Below, piece by piece: positions 50,321 to 60,958 of a stretch of 64,000 bases of DNA. The stretch is from Strigamia acuminata (lineage: Eukaryota > Arthropoda > Chilopoda > Geophilomorpha > Linotaeniidae): NCBI GenBank assembly GCA_949358305.1, contig OX442317.1, positions 2,666,001 through 2,730,000 of the forward strand, written 5' to 3'. The number at the start of each line of letters is the position of its first letter. Position 1 is the stretch's first letter. The notes below the pieces were generated by a model. It saw only the letters and a program-made list of their open reading frames with translations, had not been told where the DNA came from and searched no databases. Position numbers and translations under genes: made by a program.

Positions 50321-53300
50321 ATGGTGGCTCCTGAAGAAAAGTATGTGCGAATTTATTGGCCGTTGTCAATAAATTTCCAATTGTTTTAATCCAATTTTCA
50401 GATCTAGAATAGCAATAATACTGGCAATTAATGGTGGACTTTTGATTGCCATCATTGTGGCAGCAATCACGAAAATAAATGTACGCATGGAGTTTAAAGT
50501 TGACAGCAATAGTAAGTAATTAATGATTGAAGAATTTTAAGAAGGAAAAAGTTAAAGTAAACTGTAAACAAAGTTGACACTACAGACACGGATGAAGCAG
50601 GAACATCAACAACGAGCAAGGATGAACCTTGGTTAACTATTTTGCAAAGTCCTCTGCCTTTTGATGAAGCTGTTGACCACTGTCAAATAATCCATAAAAT
50701 GTTACCCACCCCGCGTAGTCAACAAGAAGAAGATAAAATAATTCAAGAATTAATGAAACTCAACCATTCCTCAGAAGGCTGTGCTAGCTACTATCTAGGT
50801 AAAAATCAATAAAATAGCAGCATTGTGGTAATAGAGCAGCACCTAGTGGCAACTTCTACAATTATTATTTCCAAATTGGTAATTGTTCAAACAAAAATTC
50901 TCCTTTTTTTAGGTTACAAGGCAAGTTTGACCAAGCGTTTCATCAAATTGAACGGTCGCATCCACATGCCTAGTTTGGAGATTCGTTTTGATACTGCCAA
51001 GCCCACTGCCAATGAACAATGCATAGGCATACAAAAAGACTTTTGTGTCGAATTTACCCCTTGTCAACATATCTTTGGAAGTTGCTTTTTAAAAACGTAC
51101 ATCTTGAACGGTATGTTGTTCGCTAGAAAATAACACTACCCTAGCTGCGTTCAAAAATTAAAATATTTTGTATTTTACTTCAATTTTAAAGCAAAAATGA
51201 CGTCATTTCCTGAGCTAATTATTAAATTAAACTAAATTAATTATATACCGGTATTTATTATATATTTATTATAATAAATCAAAATTTAAACTTAAAATAC
51301 GCTTAAACTAAAGTTGTATTTTTATTTTTGAATGCAGCTACTATTATAATGTAACCAACATTGAAAGCGTGGGAACAACAAAATCTTTTTTACAACCATT
51401 GTCACTGGTGTAGATAAAATCCATTTTCCAATTGCACTATAACGATCGGTTAACCTCTGTTCAACACATAAGAAAATTTGGATGTCTTACTTATGTGAGG
51501 AGAAGTGGGATTATCTTAGGACCATTAGGGTCAACCAAAGTGGCACCATCTGTACATGTCCACGTGCCATGCACTTGAATCAATCAAAAGACATGATTGA
51601 TTTGTGTAAAAAAGAATAAATTACATGGTGTAAGCTTATTGCCAGACCAAACTTTTCCAACCACAAGTTGTCTGCAGATGATTGATAAATTACAATATTT
51701 ACCATTACATTATTAGGTAGATGCGTGGGCCAATCGCATGGGATAGAAACGACCTATCAAGGTGATTGCACTAGGCGCATTCGAAAAGTCATTTGCACTA
51801 AACGACCAGTGCAACTGGTAGTGTAAATGTCAAATTAAACGACCCAATTTTCGAGTTGAAAAATAAATTTCTGTGTAAATTTCAGTGTAAATTAAAGTGT
51901 AAATAAACTAGCCCAAATGCGGCCGATCATCGGCCGCATTCAATCGCACAAATGCGGCCGAATACGATCATACGAATGCGGCCGAATACGATCATACAAA
52001 TGCGGCCGAATACCGGCCGCATTCGATCGCACAAAGGCAGCCGAACATCGGCCGCATTCAATCGCACAAATGCGGCCAAATACCGGCCGCATTCGATCGC
52101 ACAAACGTACCTAAATTGTTCCAACCGATCTAAGTAAATCCAAGATGGCTGCCAACAAGACCCGATTTGAACGAGAAAACTCGTTGAACGGAGATTTTAA
52201 ACGTAAACGTGGCGTGCAGGCCGTTTCCGTTTAACCAGTTTACACGACATTTACACGAATTAATTCGTGTAAATGTCGTCTGAAAACGAGTGTAAACACA
52301 TTTACACTCGTTTTAATGACTTTTCGAATGCGCCTACTGTGTCTGGTCTTGTTATCGGCAGATTTATCACAAATACATGTAGGATGTAGATGGACCACCC
52401 ACCACATTTAAATGTAATTAAATACCAAAAGTCACATCTAATAGAGCAAGAAAATAGTCTAAAAAAAATACATTGAAAAAATACATTTTGGAACCATATG
52501 GGTCCAACTGACAATTGAGTTTTCTGTGGTTTTTCCAAGGTTGGGTCCCACAGATTGCGGCGTGCATGGCCTAAATACAAATACAGTCAAAACTCTTTAT
52601 AACGAATCGCGATGTAACGAATTATCGATATAACGAATACCTAAAAATGTCCGGTTTGGTCGGCTGGCCATAGAACACCATGTTAAAAAATGTCGATATA
52701 ACGAATTCTCGTTATAATGAATCGATTTTTCGTTATAAAGAGTTTCGACTGTATTCTAATACCACAATACTTTAACTGACTTCTACTTACATTTTCTTCA
52801 GTTAGGCTCTACAAAAATAAATTAAATAAACATTGGTCACTGGGGTATTGAATCCAAAGTTGTTGGGCATAATTTGATGAATTTAATTTTTTGTAGATGT
52901 ACAATCTCATTGCAGCAATGATAATTATGCAACAATTTGTTGGGAGCTTGATGTGGTGAACAGGAGCATGTCACCCATTGAGTATTTGAAGAAAACAAAT
53001 CGTAAAATGGACAAATTTGGACTATTACCACTAAGTGAAAATATACCTTTGAGAGTGAAGAAAATGGTGCAATCTGCAGACCCTTCAAAGTGTCCAGGAC
53101 AATATATGGCCATTGGAGGTAAATATGCGTCCTGATGCATGAACACAAATGTAAACCTACTATTGATGTCTCTTTCGCTTTAGTCGGTGTTGCAATTGAG
53201 CTTGAATATTACAAAGTTGGCAGCAGACAAGAAGTTGTGAAATACAAATCAAGCAGACTACGAATAACTGATCCAAATTACAACTGCCTGGCCTTTAACG

Positions 53301-53365
53301 CGCGTGAAGATTACGTGTTGACGACCGTACCGTGCAAGCGACCGGCTTGTGTCATTTGTGCTTAA
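50321..53365 (+). CDS. Type II membrane protein with C-type-lectin-like ectodomain (right member of divergent pair)
   Basis: Exons: 50321-50340, 50402-50511, 50586-50798, 50913-51110, 52897-53118, 53184-53365, giving 314 residues. MVAPEEKSR is the cytoplasmic tail and IAIILAINGGLLIAIIVAAI (10-29) the membrane segment. The ectodomain has WLTILQSPLPFDEAVDHC, a CASYYLG exon end, CIGIQKDFCVEF, CSNDNYATICWELD and a C-terminal NYNCLAFNA....PCKRPACVICA. Exon lengths (20, 110, 213, 198, 222, 182) mirror those of the left gene (32, 122, 198, 198, 222, 179), and all ectodomain introns are phase 1. The pair clearly arose by inverted duplication. Intron 4 (1.8 kb) carries two MITEs. Ligand and role are unknown; immune or adhesion functions are typical of such proteins. 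Confidence 0.82.
51771..52334. mobile_element. MITE, TA-flanked, ends GGCGCATTCGAAAAGTCATT, with GGCCGC palindromes inside
   Basis: The 20-bp end GGCGCATTCGAAAAGTCATT is repeated exactly in reverse complement at the right end, with TA on both sides. The interior (51915-52110) is an array of AATGCGGCCG / CGGCCGCATT palindromes spaced by AATCGCACA or ATCATAC. It lies in intron 4 of the right lectin-like gene. Confidence 0.9.
52584..52751. mobile_element. Pogo/Tigger-like MITE, ends CAGTCAAAACTCTTTATAAC
   Basis: Left CAGTCAAAACTCTTTATAAC and right (reverse complement) CAGTCGAAACTCTTTATAAC, flanked by TA. The 168-bp body consists of TATAACGAAT motifs. CAGT starts and TA targets are typical of pogo-type Tc1/mariner elements. 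Confidence 0.88.
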
Positions 53366-54709
53366 GAAAAACTCCACAACGAAGTGTCACAACTATTGTT
53401 CTTTTAATATCTAGAACATTCGAATTGGAAGTACAGATGACGACAAAAAACTCTGCAATTAAGACAACACCATTTCCATGCTCGTTATCAAAAGATTGGT
53501 CTTCTATCTAGATTAAAAATGTACATTTTTAGCACGTAAAAGCAAATTCTTCAGCCTATTCAAAAACCGTCGCGTATTCCTCTATCTTTTCCAGAATGCT
53601 AATCTAGGAGATTCTTTTCTACAAGGAATATTTTCGACTTGAAGCTTAGAATACTCGTAAGCAGTTTCCTATGTTGGAAACCAGTCTGCCCACAGAAATT
53701 TTGCCTACAGAAAAAACTGGTACTCACAAATTTCATTCTGGACTTGGAATGTCTGTGAGATATGTTCTGTGACATAAAAAATTAACTTTCTGGCATGTCG
53801 ATGCAACGGAAAGCTGATCTTCGTTTCCAGACACAGAAACTTCTGTGGCACAGAAAGTAGCGATCGGTCTTGACAATTTGTGACCGGTTGTAATTTTTTT
53901 AACTGGTTTCAAAAATGGCAGTTCTGCCAAAAAATGCAAACAACTGTATATTCTATTTATAAAAATAGATTATTAGTTTTAAACTAGGATTACCGTATTC
54001 CTGTCAATCAGATCAAAAACAATCCTCATCGAAAGGAATCCTGGTGAAAATATTCCTGGTCGAAAGAATTACCGATCAAACATAATTGAATCGAATTATA
54101 ATCAAGTCAAAAATATTTCTGGTTAAAAATATTCCTGGTCGGAAATATTCCTGGTCGAAAATATTCCTGGTCGAAAATATTCGACTGTCCCGTAATGAAT
54201 TGACAACACACTATTAGTTGCAGACAGGGCCCAATTCCCACTACCGTTTGAAGCAAAAGTGCGATTGTTTTTGAACAGCCATTTATGAGTTTACCTCGTC
54301 TAAAAGCAAATGTTTTAGATCCTCAACCAAACCTCATAAACACATGTCCAGTGTCTCGTTCATCTCGTTTCAAATCTGATACCTCAAATGTATGCATAAC
54401 TATAGAAACCAATGAGTTAGTAAAGGTATCAAAACAGCAAAAAAAGAGAGAAATGAAAACTTCATTGCAAAATGCTTTACTCCCTAAGGTTCCAACATTT
54501 CCTGCGAACTACCCTATGAACAAATTGACATGGTCATCGCGTGTTTTTCTTTTGTTACAATAGTTACCATAGTAAATAATTCCTACATTAGTTCAAAAGA
54601 TTGCAATAAGCGAAGCCACTCGATGCTAAATTAATATTAGTTGTATGGATTCACAATATGTCCCATTTATTGGCCCACTAATTTCTCAGAAATTCCCACT
54701 AAACAAATA
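53366..54709. other. Spacer; short ATATTCCTGGTCGAAA repeat
   Basis: Near 54040-54185 AATATTCCTGGTCGAAA recurs about five times. An open frame at 54285-54563 shows no family features. No gene is supported. Confidence 0.5.
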
Positions 54710-55559
54710 CTCCCTCTGTCCCAAATTATGATATACATTTCTACTGTTATTTTTGTCCCAAATTATGGTATACATTTCAAGTTTTATTTAATTTTTATCA
54801 TTATAAAAATGCAAAATTAATATAATTAAGTTAAATTATAAATAAATTAAGTAAACAATACATAATGAGTAAATAATAACAATAAAAAATAAAGAGTAAA
54901 CAATAAAAATAAAAAATAAAGAGTAAACAATAACAATAAAAAATAAAGAGTAAACAATAACAGTAAATAATACTCCATAACAATAACTTGTAATGATTGC
55001 TCTGAATTTGTGAATTTTGTAATTGTTGCCACTCTTTGCTATCATCCCTGACTCCATACAACATTGCATTGTCATAAACACATTGTCATGTTTATCTTTT
55101 GGCAGGAATATGTCCTTCATTGTATTGTTTTTTAACTTCTTGCCGAATTCATGAAATAGTTAGTCGAATAATTTCGATTTGCCTACAAATTTCATTAATT
55201 CTATTAATTCATTATTCCTAACAATGCTTTGTTTCAGCAAGAGCTGTTGTATACAATTTCACTGATTATCAGTTAATTTCTTCTATTTTGTCATTTTTCT
55301 TTGAAAACAGCCATTTTTCGAATTCATTTTCACTTTACTTTAAGCACAACAGGTGTCACTTAATTTTGAGTGCATTTTGAGAAGATGCAACTCAGCAATA
55401 ACGAAATGATAAAACTAATTACCCATAATGCAAACCATTGGTTAGCAAACACACTTAATGTTGAAGGATATTCAGTTAAAATATCTTAAAAATATACAAA
55501 AGCAACAATAATCGAGAATTTTTTAGAGAAATGTATACCATAATTTGTGACAGAGAGAG
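54710..55559. mobile_element. Stowaway-like mariner element with transposase remnant
   Basis: The left end CTCCCTCTGTCCCAAATTAT and right end (reverse complement CTCTCTCTGTCACAAATTAT), each followed by GnTATACATTT, are inverted repeats. They are flanked by TA at 54708-54709 and 55560-55561. It is 850 bp. The minus strand at 55120-54990 reads MKDIFLPKDKHDNVF...CCMESGMIAKSGNNYKIHK, which looks like the C-terminal end of mariner transposases of the group first known from plants (Stowaway-related). The rest is decayed and includes a low-complexity TTATT run. Confidence 0.72.
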
Positions 55560-55599
55560 TATTAAGTTTCCCGCTTACTAAGTTTTTCACTAAATAGTT

Positions 55600-56279
55600 T
55601 GTCACGGGCATGCAACCTACCCTATTTTTCTACATATTCTTTAACTTAGACTGACCCATCCTATTTTTTCCCATATTCTTTAATTTTATCTTCCTTCTAT
55701 TTTGATGATTCATCACTTTCAATATATGCGCAAACCAAACTTTGCGCATCTTATTATTCCCAACAATAGAACCATTATTTCCACCTTTCACCCCTCAATC
55801 CACATTGATTAGACCAGTCACGTGATTAAAGTGACTTAATTAATGTTTTCCATCTAACAATCACTTCTCACGTCTCTCTCAACCAAGCCACAGCTTCTAG
55901 ATTGAGCTGAGAATGTCACCTTTTGTTTGCCAGGCGTCCTAAACAGCAGAACCCATCCATTAACCCTATTGCACCCATTTACAGCCACTATTTTATCATT
56001 TGACATGCCTGTGCACATTTCAACCCCATTTTTGAAAACGGACACATGTGCATAATTCTCATTTTCACTCAACACAGCTCTAAGGTACGAATTCATGTTG
56101 AATATACATAATGTTAAGTCACAGCGAGTCTAGATTTGTTCACCGCCTGACGTCCACATTTGAGGGTGGCCATTTATGAGTGAATCTACGAACTTTGCCC
56201 AACTCATTGCGCCAAATTAGCTTTTGCGCAATACAGTATTTTGTTAAATTAATTATGACAGCTAAAATTAATCGTGACA
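55600..56279 (+). mobile_element. Solo LTR (copy 2 of the 550-1221 family)
   Basis: It starts TGTCACGGGC and ends CGTGACA, so the ends are 7-bp inverted repeats. It shares the ordered landmarks listed for the first copy. No polypurine tract precedes it and no internal region follows, so it is a solo LTR. I found no clean target-site duplication (left flank TAGTT, right flank ATTTT). Confidence 0.7.
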
Positions 56280-56663
56280 ATTTTTTTTTATCCCACTAAT
56301 TTCACTCATCCCACTTTAATTACATTTCCCACTAAAAAAAAATTATTTTAAACATACTGAATTTACCCCCAAAAATATAATTACATACACTTCTTACATT
56401 ATTGTGCAATAAAAGCCTTTTTTGTTTTCGACAGTCAATAACACAAATTTACTGTGCCATTGATGCTTCCACCCTAAAACCCTTACACAGATCAATATGA
56501 CAATTGTTTATCCAAACTAACTAAATTAACTCAATATTCATGCAAATTAAATACGTATTGCAGCTAAAATAGATGCAAACAAATCTGCAGCAAAAAGTAA
56601 TGTCTATAAGTTCACACTTTTTTTAAAAGTTAGGACCTTCGGAAAGTCTTGTAGAAAACTTAC
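56280..56663. other. Spacer; possible last exon of the small secreted protein
   Basis: On the minus strand TTTTTGCTGCAG (near 56588) or TCTATTTTAG (near 56570) could be the next acceptor. The first gives an immediate stop (TG/A); the second adds a short cysteine-rich tail. Neither can be chosen from sequence alone. Confidence 0.35.
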
Positions 56664-56960
56664 CATTTTGTTTTGAGTTGTAGAAAACCAGAACAAGTGC
56701 GAACACGAGTTTCTAACGTTTGAGTTGCTACGTAGTACAATTTTTTAAACACGTTTTTTTTTTTACATACCTTCTTCATCCAGATAGTCTTCCATAAGAG
56801 CTGTATATTCTGAAATAGTACGAAGTGCATTGCAAATCCGTAGTAGTCTCGGTGGCAGAGGATCGTCTGTCTCGCACTGCGGTGGTGGATGACAAAATAT
56901 GGATGGAATCATGACAACAGATATGACTATCAATATGTTGTGCAACATCAGGCGCTTCAT
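56664..56960 (-). CDS. Small secreted cysteine-containing protein, 3' end unresolved
   Basis: Exons 56960-56771 and 56712-56664 (minus); the second ends in phase 2 at a GTAAGT donor. Residues 1-22 (MKRLMLHNILIVISVVMIPS..) form a signal peptide. The mature part starts HPPPQCETDDPLPPRLLRIC and continues through the acidic YTALMEDYLDEE to ETRVRTCSGFLQLKTK. There are three cysteines so far and no dibasic site. Size and layout suggest a peptide hormone, growth factor-like ligand or secreted inhibitor, but I do not recognise the family. The gene is short and the second exon is supported only by splice signals and phase. Confidence 0.45.
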
Positions 56961-58982
56961 GTCTTGCTTTCTTTCCAAAATAAACTATTTACAAAAAAAA
57001 ACCAACATTATCACCCAAAGTGTAATGTGTTAGACAAAATCGTATTGTATGTTGTTCCTTTTTTAGCAAAAGTGAAATTACGGTCCGCAGATGCAAATGA
57101 ACGAGTAAATACGAATGGCTGTCAAGGCTAAATTTCCTCATGAATGAACTAGTTGATTATGGTAAACTACCAATCAGAGACCACTAGTATTCAGAAATTG
57201 TCTAATGAATAACAAATTAGAGGCGGTTTTCTTGGCCTCAGTTCTAGATTAAATTCTAATGTTAATAGCAGAGTGAATAAATTGTGTACGACCAGCAAGT
57301 ATAACCACGAACCAAGAATAACATGGAAACGTACCAGTGTTATTTCATATTGATTAGTTGTTCTGTGCGCTGATTGGATGACAGCAACCACGTGTCAAAC
57401 ATTGCGTGCCAACTATACTCTTGTTCGACTCAAAAGGGTGCCCTTCTCCCATTGGCCGAGCCGTATCACTGGTGTAGTGATCCAAAAATGTAGACCCAAA
57501 CACCAGAAATGCATTACGATGTACAGACATTGTAATCGATTGCCTAGGCAACTGCCAAAAATTCAAAATTGTTTACTATCCAGACATAGTAACCAATAAA
57601 CATAACAAACATGAGTTTCAAAAGAAAAAAAAGAAAAAAAAGAAAAGTTATTGCTAGAGTAGAAATAATAATAAGAGGTTTGCTAACCTTTAATGTGGCC
57701 TTTTATGTGTATGTGGGTGGATTTCATTGGACAATAACCAACTCTATGTAAGCGAATACACCTGTTTTACACCCACACGCGCGCTCGGTTGCAAGTTTTT
57801 ATCTAATTCTTATTTCTTAATGACGTTTGTATTTATGTATGTTTCCATCATTTCCATCATTTCCATCATCTCCATAGCAACTTAAGTGTTTTGATTACTC
57901 GAGATGACACTTTTAGACACGTAGGCATTTGAATTTGAATTGCAGCTTTACGCCAACAGATGATGTTGACAAGTTTTGGCCAGGAAGTGACACTAGCCTT
58001 CACATTGATCGGCTGGAAAGTGGACAACAACACGAGCTCATTATAATGGTATAGCTTGTTATTTCCTTGCCGAGAATTCATAATCTCTTTCTGATCTCTG
58101 CTTGTTTTCAAGCTACGACTAGCTGGATCAGGTAACGAGTTTAACCACACCATTAAAGTATTCGCTACGACATACATCAATTGTACAAGGATTTTGCACT
58201 TTTGTTGCGAATAAATAACTCACAATCAAGACCGTCCTAATACATTTAAGCGTCCTGGGCTAAAAATATCAGGCGCCCCCTGCCTCTTCTCATAATTAAC
58301 CGTATTAACCCACTAGAAGTAAAATTACCAACTTTTGGAAATTTAACTTACGAATGACGCTAAAATGTTGGTAAGAACTGGGTTTACCGTAAGTTATATA
58401 CTACTACTCCTTGCCAAAAAAATGGCATACTCTATTTTTTGGAACCTTTAATATTTGAAATTTCTCAGATACTATTTCTCACAAGTAAAAATGGTTTTAG
58501 GAGGATTTAAAGGATTGTTAGAGCTATCATTTCGTTAAAAGTTTTTTGGAAAAAAATGAATAGTTAAAGAGAAAAAAATTAAAAACTCCAAAAAGTGACT
58601 ATTTACAATATTTCTCATAACTTGTAAACAGAATGAGATAAAATTAAAAACTAAACAGATTTGAGACCGTCTATATCTCAGAAAACTTTTCTAAATTGGA
58701 TGTTTGGATCTCCAAGGCCCTCAAAAAAAGGCGTAATGGAGCTATGTAAAGGGGTAGACAACCACTATTTTTCGAAAAATCGTGGCGAGCACAACTGTTG
58801 ACGACATACTGGACATCTAAAAATGCTTTTTATGCTTGTTTAGGCTCAATTCTTGTTGAAAAAAATTTGCACTCACTCCAGCACAACACTGGCATGCCGC
58901 TTAAAGCGGGGTACCATAATAGGGTAAGTTGCAGATTTGTGAAGACTCTTGCTCAAAACTTGTCCAAAAACTTCAGCCGCCA
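56961..58982. other. Spacer, no gene recognised
   Basis: Contains TTTCCATCA in tandem near 57842-57870 and scattered open frames without family features (for example 57866-58180 minus). Nothing here supports a gene. Confidence 0.5.
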
Positions 58983-59055
58983 TTATTTCTAGTGTTTAAG
59001 TGAACCCAGATCTCCCATTTACAGGACGGGTGCTCTACCAATTGACCTACCCAGC
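58983..59055 (-). pseudogene. tRNA-like sequence (Thr-UGU-like), degraded
   Basis: The minus strand reads GCTGGGTAGGTCAATTGGTA then GAGCA, a good A box. An anticodon arm CCCGTCCTGTAAATGGG follows with TGT in the loop, then a partial B box (CTGGGTTCACT). The 3' acceptor strand does not pair with GCTGGGT, so it is not a working tRNA. It may be the head of a tRNA-derived SINE whose body runs to lower coordinates. Confidence 0.6.
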
Positions 59056-59879
59056 ATTGCAGCAGAACCACAAGCCAGGGAGTTCCGGGTCTGTAATATA
59101 ACTTTGCTAAATGAGTATCATTATGAATATGATAAAAGTTGTAAGTAACGACAATTAGCGGATACGCAGAAAATATTTGTAACCAAAGTGCCTTTGACTT
59201 TCGGTCCTAATCAGTGGGAGTTTCCAAAAACTGGATAAACGTCTATGATTACCGTAGCCAATTTTTTAACACGGAGGATCAACTTTGTTCAAATTGGCCG
59301 ACAGAAATAATGGTCAACGAATCATTTTTTCCATGCAGTGAAATTAAAATCCAATTCCTTGAATTCAGACTCAGTTTATATTATTCAACTGAATGCGTAA
59401 GCAAAGAGTTGGATGTGATAAAGAGAAAATAATTTTTAAAAAGATAGAAAATTGTGGATCTGATTGATTGCATGTTTATTCTATATTTGTTATCTGCAGT
59501 CATTAAAACCGAGTTTAGCGAATGTTTATTTTTATTTTTCTTGCAATTATTATGTATGTCATACCTTCTATTACTATTAACCGTTGAAGACGAAATTGAT
59601 GGTTGCGAGGAAATTTAGACATTAGACCCATACGGTTCAATTTCCTCACCAAACTAATATATATATATTTTTTTCTAGTAAGCTATAAATTTGTAAATAT
59701 ATTCTTCTATCCTTTGAAATTGCACTGCTCAATAGAAATTTCTTAGCCAAATTTTTCAAAAATTAGTCAAATTTCTCAAATATTAATCAAATTTCTCAAA
59801 AATTAATCAAATTTCTCAAATTCGTCAGAAATTATCAAAAACTTCTCAAATTTGTCAAAATTTATCAAATATTTCTCAA
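59056..59879. other. Spacer before the 30-bp array
   Basis: No gene or RNA is seen. Imperfect TCAAATTTCTCAAA units begin at about 59750. Confidence 0.5.
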
Positions 59880-60250
59880 ATTCGACAAAATTTATCAAAA
59901 ATTTATCAAATTCGACAAAATTTATCAAAAATTTCTCAAATTCGACAAAATTTATCAAAAATTTCTCAAATTCGACAAAATTTCTCAAAAATTTCTCAAA
60001 TTCGACAAAATTTCTCAAAAATTTCTCAAATTCGACAAAATTTATCAAAAATTTCTCAAATTCGACAAAATTTATCAAAAATTTCTCAAATTCGACAAAA
60101 TTTATCAAAAATTTCTCAAATTCGACAAAATTTCTCAAAAATTTCTCAAATTCGACAAAATTTCTCAAAAATTTCTCAAATTCGACAAAATTTATCAAAA
60201 ATTTCTCAAATTCGACAAAATTTATCAAAAATTTCTCAAATTTGTCAAAA
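59880..60250. repeat. Minisatellite, 30-bp unit, 12 copies
   Basis: TTCGACAAAATTTATCAAAA plus ATTTCTCAAA recurs at exactly 30-bp steps from 59881 to 60240. Copies alternate only between TTTATC and TTTCTC. Because 30 is a multiple of 3, both strands stay open, giving repeated NSTKFIKNFS or FVEFEKFLIN decamers. I see no start context, splice sites or homology that would make it a gene. Confidence 0.95.
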
Positions 60251-60958
60251 CTTTGTCAATAGTCACCGCAAAATTCTAAAATCTTTGTAGATATTCGCCA
60301 AAAAATTCTAAAATTTGTCAAAATCTACTTTTTCTAATAGCACAGTCATTACTTATCATTCGCAGCGTCTTTGCACTCATTTCATCACGTACTTTCTACT
60401 TTTTACAATTTCACATGTTTTTCTCCAAGTTGTCAGAGTCTAAAAAACGCTCCAAGTTGATTTGAAATAACTTGCTTCAACTTGTGTGACTAGTCAAAAT
60501 TAAAATTTGATCTAAAAATATCTTACCCTGTATTTGACCTAGTATTTCTCTTTCTTTCCTGCTTCTGCTTTTGTTGATAAATACCGGTAGTGAATATCTG
60601 AACCGATGCAAGATGTTACCAGGTTTTTTATAGAAATTTCCTTGTAGTCTTAGCAACCAGTTGCTATAGTGACATCTTGATTTACAAGTTTTCCTTGAAA
60701 CTTGTTCCTCCATCTCCGCAATTGGTCTGAAATATTCAATTTGGTAAATGAAACTTTGTGATTTCAGCTTTCAAAGAGAGATTTAATTAATTTCGAACCA
60801 TACATGCAAATGACTTGAACTTTTACGAGTGATTAAGGTGATTTCAACCAGAGTGTCATTTTCGCCTTCATCCAACCAATCGCATACTCGCTTTCATCAG
60901 TTCCGAGTCCTTAGCCAATCACGCGCAGCTTTACAAAAGTAAACAAACTCATTGCAAA
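60251..60958. other. Spacer upstream of SMYD4
   Basis: Holds the SMYD4 promoter. An open frame at 60477-60713 (minus) shows no known family. No TATA box is evident. Confidence 0.5.

Noticed and set aside
54285-54563. A 92-codon open frame starting MSLPRLKANVL
   Set aside because: No domain, signal peptide, splice context or homology that I can recognise; chance length in this composition.
57866-58180. Minus-strand 104-codon frame (MMYVVANTLMVWL...)
   Set aside because: No start context, homology or splice support; it lies in repeat-like spacer.
59803-60262. Open frames with decamer repeats on both strands
   Set aside because: The 30-bp unit is a multiple of three, so the frames stay open by arithmetic. 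There is no homology or gene structure.
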